Positions 9,501 to 17,208 of a DNA stretch of 64,000 nt are shown here, piece after piece; the first letter of the stretch is position 1, and every line of letters starts with the position of its first letter. Under the pieces are notes generated by a model, which saw only the letters and a list, made by a program, of their open reading frames with translations, was not told where the DNA came from and searched no databases. The DNA lies in contig NZ_BMDA01000001.1 in assembly GCF_014635545.1 (NCBI RefSeq), positions 450,739 to 514,738 on the forward strand, in the 5' to 3' direction. The translations under genes and the position numbers were made by a program. The stretch is from Acinetobacter courvalinii (GTDB lineage Bacteria; Pseudomonadota; Gammaproteobacteria; Pseudomonadales; Moraxellaceae).

Positions 9501-9807
9501 TAAAAAGCGTATTAGAGAAGAAAGACTAACAGGTATTGAATGTGGCACTGTGCATACCTTTCAAGGGAAAGAAGCTGAGATTGTGTTTCTTGTATTAGGA
9601 ACGTGTAAGGATCAAGGCGAGGGGGCCAGAGCTTGGGCTTCCTCAAGCCCTAATCTGTTAAATGTTGCTGTAACTAGAGCTAAGAGTCGTTTATATGTCA
9701 TCGGTAATATTCATACTTGGTCTAAAATGAATTACTTTTCGACTTTGTTTGATGCTATGCCAGTAAAAACAGTCAATATCACTAATAGATCAATTGAGTT
9801 GGAATAA
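6556..9807 (+). CDS. superfamily 1 (UPF1-like, COG1112-type) helicase with coiled-coil insert
   Basis: A 1083-residue protein with SF1 helicase motifs. Walker A GPPGTGKTT is at residues 320-328, the Walker B/motif II LLIDEAGQATPQSA at about 785-798, the motif V-type VHTFQGKEAEIVFLVLG at about 998-1015, and motif VI NVAVTRAKSRLYVIG at about 1036-1050. Between motifs I and II lies an unusually long (about 450-residue) region. Its part from about 490 to 680 is Glu/Lys/Gln-rich and predicted coiled coil. The N-terminal 300 residues match nothing I recognise. DNA or RNA unwinding is expected; the biological role is unknown. It stands alone, is AT-rich like the DNA before it, and has no nuclease partner. 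I preferred the ATG at 6556 over the TTG at 6520, but no start has a strong Shine-Dalgarno. Confidence 0.85.
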   Translation: MDNKKSNCNFTEVSQILSFWRDLEIFTIPSAPTAKDSNEFTKITTLRFGEELPWNKSEYQPTQKNIYTHTVYIGVTEQEYLTRLILQKVVRKELSDKERERISGTGWLASFSVNENGRLIEDSYTPASYVYGTQALSVGESLTNLNVRLTRAKEEFAQRCHCLSQSKLDYRCSWKDLQSETELVRSIFEQDDQAGLDWRFIVVTKRSPKKPSDLEKVEQEVNFLNSFYLDDLDQMLKQSMSKQPFGQALSAYLGSSIIHDDRIDILKNHEAMAELVCASHLPISRWPTSPDKPLVLAQQAVVAHIQNFLSKQDGVIGVNGPPGTGKTTLLCDVIATVITERAKRISALSTPEAIFKEPIRLMGRMFSPILEELVRDTSIVISSNNNNAVKNISQELPALSKLEKQYASTSLYFPEVIKGVFDSQKVLDGNQKTIPTWGIIAAALGNSTNRKSFARAFFKEDHVTDNEEVSNKDSFVSMKQILEDAIPHVNSYRQEWNQTKRELLELIEQLEQIRSILTKAEHASVSISAIRENREKLSQTVILKNKVLNEHQQIFDQLQHELQDQSILIQSKQQILKQIQISDGPRLWDRLCALFGFRTQRLEIYNKRINEVTLSLQKNTSHYENLIDDRTTRNKAIKICQQELLELNNESLKLKQEYERLSHDLLEIKNLGVKNIVGPDLWKLSFEELHRTSVNTSEVIDDLRARIFIKSMQLHKLTILSNAKRFLSNLRMVGQMLAGNAKGLEYEGRPLIWDSLFFVVPVVSTTLASFSRLFAGLGQDSLGWLLIDEAGQATPQSAAGAIWRSKKAILIGDPLQVKPVFTLPDSIVEVLCKQNNVDISWSPVFESVQTIADRITQFGSWIGDGNVNELSRIWTGMPLRTHRRCDDPMFSIANNIAYAGQMVQGRVDNLGNPKVTEIAYDIGASSWLNVDSVDSIHPVNYEELNVLIYSLRKLEANQKKSADQSRIKVYVISPFRKVIQACKKRIREERLTGIECGTVHTFQGKEAEIVFLVLGTCKDQGEGARAWASSSPNLLNVAVTRAKSRLYVIGNIHTWSKMNYFSTLFDAMPVKTVNITNRSIELE

Positions 9808-9839
9808 CTTATAGTCATTAAGAACCGTCATTCTTAAAG

Positions 9840-9871
9840 CTAAAAAAGAGCTTAAATAAGCTCTCTTTTAG
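9840..9871. terminator. bidirectional terminator between helicase and hcaG
   Basis: CTAAAAAAGAGCTT pairs with AAGCTCTCTTTTAG (one mismatch) around a 4-nt loop, with A/T runs on both flanks. It lies between the convergent helicase and hcaG ends. Confidence 0.82.
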
Positions 9872-9882
9872 TTCCAATGGAC

Positions 9883-11634
9883 TTATTTACAACTAAAGTT
9901 TTCAGCTTTTTCGCTATCACCTTGACCATTGTAACGGGCAATCAGTGGGTAAGGACAAAGTGGACGGGTACGATCTGGTGCCCAATCTTGAGGAAGCTCA
10001 GTATTCACTTGACCACTCGGATTACCTGCACCGCGTGCAGTGGCAATGATTTTTTCAGGTGCTTGGCCATATTCGACCCAATTAACTAAAGCAGTCAATG
10101 CATCAAATTGGTCAGTCGCAATGCCATCACGGGTATGGTTCATACCCGGAACTCTAAAGAAACGTGCAAATTCAGGTGCTGTACCTTTTGCATCATTTTT
10201 ATAGTGTTGTAGCAGTTGATCATACCAATTTTGAGTGTCATCTACAGAGAAAACGCCATCTGCTGTGCCTTGTACCACAATCATTTTTCCACCGTGATTA
10301 CGCAGTTTATCTAGATTAAGTTCATCGGGCGGCATCATGAATGACATGGAACTTTCGGTGTATACATCATTGGTTGCCGAGAGTTTTGGATAGTCGGTAT
10401 CGAAGTCAAAATTAAAGGCAAATTGTCTAGAATTTTGAGTCACAGTTGGGTCTGGTGGAACCTGAAAAAGAATGCCGACTGCAACTGGGTCACGTGCTGT
10501 TCCCACCGAAGATTCGAATTTCCAGCTTGCCCAGTTACTGCCGACTAAACCGGGGTCGAAAGGCTGGGTTGCATAGAGCGCTTGTCCAGCCGAATTTACA
10601 GGGCCGCGGTAAATGTTGGCTAATACATCAATTTGTTCGGTGCTTAAACAAGTACCATCTCTTGTGCTTGAGCAAACGGGTACATCTTTGTGAATATCAA
10701 AAGCTGTACGGCAAGCCTCGACATCTTGAACCAAGCCATCTGCAACACCGTCTAGAGCATCGCATCGATCTAAAATCGCTTTTGCTAATACTTTGCGCTC
10801 TGAAAGGGTAAGAGCGGTACTTAAATCATTTTCATCTGTTGCGACACGACGAAGCTGTTGTGCTGTGTAGAGTTGAGCTGCGGCTGCACGAGGTAAATGA
10901 AAACCCGGTGTGCTTGCTAAAATTCCATCATATTGGTCGCCCAAACGAGTTGCAGCAATCATGGCATGACGCCCGCCGTTCGATGTGCCGCCTGCATAGG
11001 AGCGATCTGGCAATTTACCATATGCTGTTTTAATTAGATTTTTTGCCATAGGCGTGAGTTTGGTAATCGCACCGTAGCCGTAGTTAATTCTAGCTTGAGG
11101 GTCTAAACCAAACATTGGATTTTGTGAAGCGTTATGTCCTGCATCGGAAGAAATGACAGCAAAACCATCATGTAGGGCATTGGTGAGTGGACCACCGCTG
11201 CCGACCTGACCCGTTGCAGGTACTAAGTTACCATCGGTTCCACCATTGCCTTGATAGAGGAAACGGCCATTCCAGTCTATTGGTAGGCGCATTTCAAAAC
11301 CAATTTGATAGGTTTGTCCATCCACAGGGCTTACACGTTGGTCCATATAACCTTTGATCAAACAATGAGCGCCAATCGGTTTGTTGGCGACAGTCAATGT
11401 GCCTGCTTCTTGAAGGGTAGCTGAGCTAATGACCGTATTGTTGTACTGAAATCCGAGTAAGTCTGAACAGCTTCCTGTCATTTTTACGCCAACAGCAGGA
11501 GACAACTGCGGTGGTTTGGTTGTTGAGGGAACCGTTGTCTCATCATTATCACTTCCACAGCCCGTCAAAGCACTAAGAATGGCAAGCACCAAAGCGGAGC
11601 GGGTCAAAATTCGTTTATTGTCGGTGTAATTCAT
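9883..11634 (-). CDS. hcaG: tannase/feruloyl esterase family lipoprotein, chlorogenate esterase HcaG
   Basis: A 583-residue tannase-family alpha/beta hydrolase. Its family and place at the end of the hca operon match ADP1 HcaG, which splits chlorogenate into caffeate and quinate. A signal with lipobox LTGC (Cys26) predicts a membrane-anchored lipoprotein acting outside the cytoplasm. The nucleophile is Ser218 in GGTSNGGR. Cys56 (GSCSD) and a late Cys fit the family's Cys-Cys bridge next to the catalytic Ser and His, and the C-terminal GMNHTRDG supplies the His. It lies 33 bp after hcaF and has an AAGGA ribosome site. It releases hydroxycinnamates for HcaC, and quinate as a by-product. The exact ester range is inferred from the operon. 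Confidence 0.9.
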   Translation of the reverse strand: MNYTDNKRILTRSALVLAILSALTGCGSDNDETTVPSTTKPPQLSPAVGVKMTGSCSDLLGFQYNNTVISSATLQEAGTLTVANKPIGAHCLIKGYMDQRVSPVDGQTYQIGFEMRLPIDWNGRFLYQGNGGTDGNLVPATGQVGSGGPLTNALHDGFAVISSDAGHNASQNPMFGLDPQARINYGYGAITKLTPMAKNLIKTAYGKLPDRSYAGGTSNGGRHAMIAATRLGDQYDGILASTPGFHLPRAAAAQLYTAQQLRRVATDENDLSTALTLSERKVLAKAILDRCDALDGVADGLVQDVEACRTAFDIHKDVPVCSSTRDGTCLSTEQIDVLANIYRGPVNSAGQALYATQPFDPGLVGSNWASWKFESSVGTARDPVAVGILFQVPPDPTVTQNSRQFAFNFDFDTDYPKLSATNDVYTESSMSFMMPPDELNLDKLRNHGGKMIVVQGTADGVFSVDDTQNWYDQLLQHYKNDAKGTAPEFARFFRVPGMNHTRDGIATDQFDALTALVNWVEYGQAPEKIIATARGAGNPSGQVNTELPQDWAPDRTRPLCPYPLIARYNGQGDSEKAENFSCK

Positions 11635-11667
11635 TTATTCATATCCTTATTGAATGAATGTTTGCAA

Positions 11668-12057
11668 TTAATCTAAAACCAGAAAATTCGCTGTGCTTCG
11701 TGCAATCATTTTGTTGTTTTGCCAAGCTTCACTTTCAAGATTCAGTACAGTTTTGCCTTGTTTAATGAATCGACATTTTGTAATGACTTCGCCCACAGCG
11801 CAGGGTCTTAAAAAATCCATCGTTAAGTTAATGGTGGTGGCGGGTTTACTGTCATTTGCAAGAAATGCAAAAAGCCCCATCACGTCGTCAAGCATGGCGC
11901 AGATCATGCCACCTTCAACGGTGCCGCGTGGATTGGTAAAGCTTTCTAGCGCCGTGTAGTGGATGGTGAGTTCAGTGTTTTTTTCATTCCAATGGATATT
12001 GTGTCCACCCAAATGGTGATGGATGGACGGTAAGTGTTCTAAAGTTTTTTGATCCAT
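11668..12057 (-). CDS. hcaF: PaaI-family hotdog thioesterase HcaF
   Basis: A 129-residue single-hotdog thioesterase of the PaaI/YbgC type. The family signature HYTALESFTNPRGTVEGGMICAML is split here as the N-terminal strand plus the GGMICAMLDDVMG helix that holds the catalytic acid. In the hca operon it probably frees CoA from stalled or non-productive hydroxycinnamoyl- or hydroxybenzoyl-CoA thioesters. Such thioesters are the known inducers of HcaR in ADP1, so it could also damp induction (inference). It lies 40 bp after the DUF3237 gene and 33 bp before hcaG, in one transcription unit. Confidence 0.85.
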   Translation of the reverse strand: MDQKTLEHLPSIHHHLGGHNIHWNEKNTELTIHYTALESFTNPRGTVEGGMICAMLDDVMGLFAFLANDSKPATTINLTMDFLRPCAVGEVITKCRFIKQGKTVLNLESEAWQNNKMIARSTANFLVLD

Positions 12058-12097
12058 AGTGAAGGTTCCATCCTTTTTGTTGGTGTTATAAAAATTA

Positions 12098-12634
12098 TTA
12101 TTTCAGGGTATAGGCATCATAAATAACCGCTTTGCCCAAACGCATTGCACTACCTACCGCAACGGTCTGGTTAAGCCATGAGTATTTTGGTGAGCTGGTT
12201 TCAAACTGCATGGTAATTTTGAAATAGTAATTTTTCGGGTCGACATCTTGGCCTTGAGCAAGCTGTTTTAGTATTTCTGCCGAGCCATGTCGGTAACCTT
12301 TGGTTTGAAGATAAATAAGTGCACCGTCATCGGTTTCTAACAAATATCGCGTATCAATAATTGCCAATCCTTTACTGTCGACAATTTGCCAATCTGCGCC
12401 GTTATTTAAAATGCGGCCTTTAAGTGATTTCCCTTCAAATGTCCCACCTGTAATAGGAATAATTCGGCGCTTACCAGCATCACTGGTGGTGCCTAATTCC
12501 CAAACAGGCGCATTTAAATCAACACTAAATTTTGCTAAAGGCTCAAGCTGAATAGGTGGCGGGCTATATTGTGTTTCGGCATGAGTCAGGGCAATCAGAC
12601 TCATGCCGCAGAGTAGTGCTACAACGTTCTTCAT
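12098..12634 (-). CDS. exported DUF3237 protein inside the hca operon
   Basis: A 178-residue protein with a clear signal peptide (1-19, ending THA), followed by a DUF3237 domain: VWELGTTSDAGKRRIIPITG near residue 45, GGADWQIVD-type and ADIDTRYLLETDDGALIYLQ segments, and a C-terminal YFKITMQFET strand. DUF3237 proteins form small beta barrels of unknown activity. They recur in aromatic-degradation clusters. Here the gene sits between the porin gene hcaE and hcaF. The ribosome site GGAAG is 6 nt before the ATG. A periplasmic binding or delivery role for hydroxycinnamate esters is a guess from location only. A terminator-like hairpin precedes it. Confidence 0.85.
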   Translation of the reverse strand: MKNVVALLCGMSLIALTHAETQYSPPPIQLEPLAKFSVDLNAPVWELGTTSDAGKRRIIPITGGTFEGKSLKGRILNNGADWQIVDSKGLAIIDTRYLLETDDGALIYLQTKGYRHGSAEILKQLAQGQDVDPKNYYFKITMQFETSSPKYSWLNQTVAVGSAMRLGKAVIYDAYTLK

Positions 12635-12655
12635 GATGAACTTCCCGAAATAAAA

Positions 12656-12682
12656 AGAGGTTCTATATGTGACAGAACCTCT
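12656..12682 (-). terminator. intrinsic terminator or attenuator inside the hca operon
   Basis: Read on the minus strand, AGAGGTTCT and AGAACCTCT are exact 9-bp arms followed by TTTTTATTT. It lies between the hcaE stop and the DUF3237 start. It would reduce read-through into DUF3237-hcaF-hcaG, or mark an internal boundary. Confidence 0.75.
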
Positions 12683-12691
12683 CGTTTTGAA

Positions 12692-13942
12692 TTATTTAAA
12701 TTTCCATGTGTAGTCGATGTTGATGCGGGTTTCGTTGACAGGTTTGATATTGGCTGTAGAGAGCATGTTGTTGTCATAAATGGCGTAGCGCGCACGTAGC
12801 CCTAGATTTTTTAACCAGCCACTTTGAATGGTGTAGCCTAAATCAAAGTCTGTTTCGCGTTCTTTTAGATTGGTTCCGCCTAAGTTGGGTGCATAAATAT
12901 TGTGACCTGTGGTGTAACGGGTCATAAAACGCAAACCCGGTACATAATCTTTAAAATCATATTCATAGCGGAAGCTATAGGCTTTCTCTTTTGGGTTTAA
13001 AAACTCGCCTGGCCATGTATCAATCAGTAAGCCAGTTTCACCTCCCGTCAAATATGGAAAGGCGGTGTCGCCGTGATGTTGGAAGGTTCCAAAAATAAAT
13101 TTATGGTTTTGATGTTTAAGTTCGAAATGCGCATGATACAGGTCATTATCGACCAAGCCGGCTTTTGCTTGTCCGTCATCTCGGCTGCGGTAGTAACGTA
13201 ATTGTGAACTCAGATTGGTGCTGTCATTAATTTTATATTGATGTAATACACCGACCAGCGTTTGATTATACAGATCATCAACATCCATATAAAAAGCGGT
13301 AAGTTTGAGTGCAGGATTAAACTGATAGTTTCCACCTAAATAATAGAGCCCATCAGTTTCGGCACTTTTAAATCGTCCATTTACACCTGAAATTTTAATT
13401 TTTTCATAATCGGTCGAATCACGATGATTCACTTTATCGAGATAGGCCGCTTGTAAGTCGAAGTCTTTAATATCTTTACTGGTTAGTGAAATACCTCGAT
13501 AGGTCTGAGGAAGCAAACGAGCAGGTGAAGCCACTAAAACAGGGTTCATCGGCATGAGCGTACCGATGCGTAGCTCGGTCTGGCTCATTTTCGCTTTTGC
13601 CGTGACGCCAATTTCGCCATAAGAGTCAGCAGGTTCATTGGTGACCGTATTTCTGATTAAATTGCCTGTACCTGCATGTTGGGCATCGGCATCCAGCTTA
13701 AAGCCGGCCGTTGCCAGTATATCCAGCCCAAAACCGACAGTCCCTTCGGTATAACCTGAATTGGCTTTAAGAATAAACCCTTGTGTCCAGTCCTTGGCAG
13801 CAGGGTAAGCGGATTGCTCTTGATAGTCACGGTCAAAATAGAAATTTCGCGTGGTGAGTTCTACTGAACTGTTGTCAATAAAATTGCCAGCCCACACTGA
13901 ACCAGAGAGCATAAGGGTAGAGTACATCCATAATTTCGACAT
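12692..13942 (-). CDS. hcaE: OprD-family outer-membrane porin HcaE
   Basis: A 416-residue OprD-type specific porin with a signal peptide ending VWA. The mature part begins GNFIDNSSVELTTRNFYFDRDY, the OprD N-terminal pattern, and ends in an aromatic strand (IDYTWKFK). SSPARLLPQTYRG-type residues (ASPARLLPQTYRGI, about 147-160) are family hallmarks. It matches HcaE of the ADP1 hydroxycinnamate operon and is related to VanP encoded at 26.3 kb, with which it shares the RNFYFDRDY and PARLxPQTYRGI motifs. The ATG at 13942 is preferred to the upstream one because AGGAAG lies about 8 nt before it. Role: outer-membrane entry of hydroxycinnamates. Confidence 0.88.
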   Translation of the reverse strand: MSKLWMYSTLMLSGSVWAGNFIDNSSVELTTRNFYFDRDYQEQSAYPAAKDWTQGFILKANSGYTEGTVGFGLDILATAGFKLDADAQHAGTGNLIRNTVTNEPADSYGEIGVTAKAKMSQTELRIGTLMPMNPVLVASPARLLPQTYRGISLTSKDIKDFDLQAAYLDKVNHRDSTDYEKIKISGVNGRFKSAETDGLYYLGGNYQFNPALKLTAFYMDVDDLYNQTLVGVLHQYKINDSTNLSSQLRYYRSRDDGQAKAGLVDNDLYHAHFELKHQNHKFIFGTFQHHGDTAFPYLTGGETGLLIDTWPGEFLNPKEKAYSFRYEYDFKDYVPGLRFMTRYTTGHNIYAPNLGGTNLKERETDFDLGYTIQSGWLKNLGLRARYAIYDNNMLSTANIKPVNETRINIDYTWKFK

Positions 13943-14024
13943 CGCATTTCTTCCTGAAATAACATTTTTTTGTTTTAAACAAGGCATGATTGTTGTGTCT
14001 GCCTGATTTGGTTTTTAAATCGAA

Positions 14025-15164
14025 TTATTTCCCGAGCAGTTCTCGGGCCACGATTTCCTTCATAATTTCATTGGTTCCCCCATAAATTTTCTGTACCCGT
14101 GCATCCACAAAAAAGCGTGAAATTGGGTATTCCCGCATGTAACCGTAGCCGCCAAAGAGCTGAAGTAACTGATCAATCACTTCACATTGAGTGTCGGTGA
14201 TAAAGCATTTCAGTGCGGCAACTTGAGTGACACTTAACTGCTGTTGTTGATACAGCGCTGCACATTGATCTACAAAGGCTTGTGCGGCTTTTGCTTTGAT
14301 TTGCGCGTTTGCGAGCACAAAGCGTGTGTTTTGCATTTGACTTAACGGTTGTCCGAAAGCTTTGCGTTCCAGCACATAGTCTTTAGTAATTTCAATGGCG
14401 CCTAAAATTGACCCCAACGCCATCATGGAAATGCTTAAACGTTCACGAGGTAACTCTTGCATTAAATAAGCAAAGCCTTGTCCTTCTTCACCCAAACGCT
14501 GAGTTGCAGGCACACAAACATCATCAAAAAATAGTTCGGCTGTATCTTGGGCATGCAGCCCGATTTTTTGTAATGAACGGCCTTTTTTAACGCCGTCTAA
14601 AGCAGCATCAACTAAAAAAATCGAAATGCCTTTTGCTTTAGCTTGCGGATCGGTTTTCGCCACCAGAACAATCAGATCGGCATGTAAACCATTTGAAATA
14701 AATGTTTTTGAACCATTAATACGGCAGTGGCCATTTTCTAAAATGGCCTGAGTGCGTATGGCTTGTAAGTCTGAACCAGCATTGGCCTCTGTCATAGCAA
14801 TTGCAGTGACGACTTCACCTGTCACCATTTTGGGTAGCCAATAACGTTTTTGCGCTTCAGTTCCAATATTTTGCAGATAAGGTGAGACCAACTCATTTTG
14901 TCCGCCAATGGCAACCGCCAAAGATGCAAAGCCAGCTTGAGCCGTTTCTTGAACCAGCATGAGGGAGTAATGCACAGGAGCGCCGTAACCACCGTATTCT
15001 TCGGGTACATCGATGCACAAAAAGCCATTTTCCCCAAGACGAAGCCATAGATCACGTGGAATCAGGCCATCTTGTTCCCATTGTTCGTAGTAAGGAGCAA
15101 CCTGTTCTTTTAAGAACCTGCGATAGCTGTCCCGAAATAGTTCAAATTCTGTATCGTGTGGCAT
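14025..15164 (-). CDS. hcaD: acyl-CoA dehydrogenase HcaD
   Basis: A 379-residue FAD acyl-CoA dehydrogenase. Signatures are AIAMTEANAGSDLQAI (about 121-136), SISMMALGSILGAIEITKDYV (about 230-250) and the C-terminal QKIYGGTNEIMKEIVARELL. In ADP1 hcaD is linked to dihydro (saturated) hydroxycinnamates such as hydrocaffeate: it makes the 2,3-double bond of the CoA thioester so that HcaA can act. The start at 15164 has AGG 7 nt upstream, whereas the longer frame needs a TTG. It lies 75 bp after hcaC. The assignment rests on family plus operon position. Confidence 0.88.
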   Translation of the reverse strand: MPHDTEFELFRDSYRRFLKEQVAPYYEQWEQDGLIPRDLWLRLGENGFLCIDVPEEYGGYGAPVHYSLMLVQETAQAGFASLAVAIGGQNELVSPYLQNIGTEAQKRYWLPKMVTGEVVTAIAMTEANAGSDLQAIRTQAILENGHCRINGSKTFISNGLHADLIVLVAKTDPQAKAKGISIFLVDAALDGVKKGRSLQKIGLHAQDTAELFFDDVCVPATQRLGEEGQGFAYLMQELPRERLSISMMALGSILGAIEITKDYVLERKAFGQPLSQMQNTRFVLANAQIKAKAAQAFVDQCAALYQQQQLSVTQVAALKCFITDTQCEVIDQLLQLFGGYGYMREYPISRFFVDARVQKIYGGTNEIMKEIVARELLGK

Positions 15165-15239
15165 GTTGAACCTTTTTTTAGGCAAAAGTGAGGCTAAGGC
15201 CCAAACCGAAGTTTGAGCTTGCTTTTCTATTTCAATTGC

Positions 15240-17117
15240 TTATTGCTTTAAGGTAGGCACCCGAATAATCAGTGGGTTTTCGGCCTGCTTTTGATAAAGT
15301 TCATCAATTAAAGCGGCTCGACGTTTCGTAATACTGCTTTGATTGAGATTGCCTTTATCGGTCACTTCGCCTGCATCGAGTTGAGGCGGCTCGGTCATTA
15401 AATAAAGCATTGAGACTGTATTTGAACTGCCCGTCGCATCTTTATTAAAGGTCGTTAAAAATTGGCGGAACCATTGCTGGACTTTAGGATGTTGTAGTAT
15501 CTCTGCTGGAGAATGTTCGCCCAGCTTAATGCCAGCTTGTTGAGCACAAGCATCTAGTTTTGGAAAAATCAAAAAACCAACCGCATTCAGGTTTGAACCT
15601 GTAATACAAACATCTTGAATCAGTAAATTACCTTGAATGAGTACTTTGTTGCGTAGTGTGCCCACATTCACAAAAGTACCTGTATTGAGTTTAAAATCTT
15701 CGGCAATTCGTCCGTCGTACATCAGACCTTTAGTTGGATCATTCACATCGACCAAACGAACAGCATCGCCAGTATGGAAAAAGCCTTCATCGTCAAACAC
15801 AGTGCTTTGCTGGTCTGCCTTTAAACGCCAATAACCTTTCATGACATGTTTGCCACGAACACAAAACTCAAGTTTGTCACCACATGGAACCAACTTGATT
15901 TCGCATCCCGGAGCCGGGTAACCAATAAAGCCAGCCATCACACGTGGGCCAGTGGTAAAAGCGCAAGAGGGAGCAGTTTCAGTCATGCCCAATCCGCTCA
16001 TAATGCGAATTTTTTCTCCGCAATGTTGCTGAGCAATTTTATCGAGTCTGTTCCAGCCCGCTTCTGAAAGCGCTGCACCTGCAAAGAATAAAATTTTAAC
16101 TTTGGCAAAAAAGCGGTCTCTTAATTCTTCATCTTTTTCTAAAGCTTCGGTGAGTTCTTCCCAACCTTTTGGCACATTTAAATAAACGGTTGGAGAAATT
16201 TCTTTCAGATTACGAATGGTTTCGTCAAATTTTCCTGCAACGGGTTTGCCGTCATCAATGTAAATGGTGCCACCGTTATAGAGCGCAATGCCGACATTGT
16301 GACTACCACCAAATGTATGGTGCCAAGATAGCCAGTCGAGTAGGACAGGTGGTATTTCTTCAAACTCAGGGAAAGTCTGTAATAACATTTGCTGATTCAC
16401 ACACAACATTAAATGCGTGGTTGGTACAGCTTTAGGCAATTTGGTTGAACCTGACGTAAATAAGAATTTAGCAATTTGGTTTTCATCAAGGGTTTGATAA
16501 AACTCTTGAACATTTGAAACAGGCGTATCTAATAGCGATTGAAAAGACGTGCAGATCTGATCACCCACAATCCCTTTATTGGTCACCACTTCAATATCAG
16601 GCGTAATACATGCCTGAATGGCTTTGGCGAAGGTTTGTCCATCGTTGGCATAGACCATACCCGGTGTCAGCACTTCAAACACATGTTTAAGTTTGCCAAA
16701 GTCTTGAGAAATCAGAGAGTAGGCGGGTGAAATCGCCGAGAAAGGCACGCCTGCCAGCATGGCAGCCATAGACAGTGTTAAATGTTCGAGATCATTACCA
16801 CTTAAAATGACCAGAGGTCTTTCTTGGCTTAAGTTCCGTTCATGTAATGCCTGAGCAATGTGCCATGCACGTTGTAAAACTTCTGCATAACTCAGTTTGA
16901 CCCATTCACCTTGAGCATTGCGTTTTGCTGCAAAAATATGGTCTGGTTTGGTTTGTGCAAAATGAATTAATCGATCTGTCAGTTTTTGTGGATACGGTTT
17001 TAATTGCTCTTTTGGGCTGATATAGAGCGTGTCATCTTTATGGTGATAATGAATATCATGTTGCCCTAATTTTACCAATCGTTCGCGGTCTTGTGATTGA
17101 GTGGCATTCATTTGCAT
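15240..17117 (-). CDS. hcaC: hydroxycinnamate (feruloyl/caffeoyl/p-coumaroyl) CoA ligase HcaC
   Basis: A 625-residue adenylate-forming ligase that activates caffeate, p-coumarate and ferulate to CoA thioesters, as known for ADP1 HcaC. Motifs are the AMP/phosphate loop FLFTSGSTKLPKAVPTTH (about 220-237), MSGLGMTETAPSC (about 373-385) and YDGRIAEDFKLNTGTFVNVG (about 468-487), with the hinge and C-terminal lid around it. The length of about 620 fits the feruloyl-CoA synthase branch. The ATG at 17117 has GGAG at 8 nt. It follows hcaB by 91 bp. Cytoplasmic. This is the gateway step of the pathway; its thioester products relieve HcaR repression in ADP1. Confidence 0.92.
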   Translation of the reverse strand: MQMNATQSQDRERLVKLGQHDIHYHHKDDTLYISPKEQLKPYPQKLTDRLIHFAQTKPDHIFAAKRNAQGEWVKLSYAEVLQRAWHIAQALHERNLSQERPLVILSGNDLEHLTLSMAAMLAGVPFSAISPAYSLISQDFGKLKHVFEVLTPGMVYANDGQTFAKAIQACITPDIEVVTNKGIVGDQICTSFQSLLDTPVSNVQEFYQTLDENQIAKFLFTSGSTKLPKAVPTTHLMLCVNQQMLLQTFPEFEEIPPVLLDWLSWHHTFGGSHNVGIALYNGGTIYIDDGKPVAGKFDETIRNLKEISPTVYLNVPKGWEELTEALEKDEELRDRFFAKVKILFFAGAALSEAGWNRLDKIAQQHCGEKIRIMSGLGMTETAPSCAFTTGPRVMAGFIGYPAPGCEIKLVPCGDKLEFCVRGKHVMKGYWRLKADQQSTVFDDEGFFHTGDAVRLVDVNDPTKGLMYDGRIAEDFKLNTGTFVNVGTLRNKVLIQGNLLIQDVCITGSNLNAVGFLIFPKLDACAQQAGIKLGEHSPAEILQHPKVQQWFRQFLTTFNKDATGSSNTVSMLYLMTEPPQLDAGEVTDKGNLNQSSITKRRAALIDELYQKQAENPLIIRVPTLKQ

Positions 17118-17208
17118 TTCTTTCACTCCATGGAAAGCGCATCACTGCGCTTTATTTTTTTGCATCATGCAATTTTTATTTAATATATTGTTGTCCGCAT
17201 TAGCCTGA

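Noticed and set aside
6556-9807. Assignment of the helicase to a known Mokosh or nuclease-helicase defence system
   Set aside because: No PLD nuclease or kinase domain is visible in the chain or in adjacent genes.
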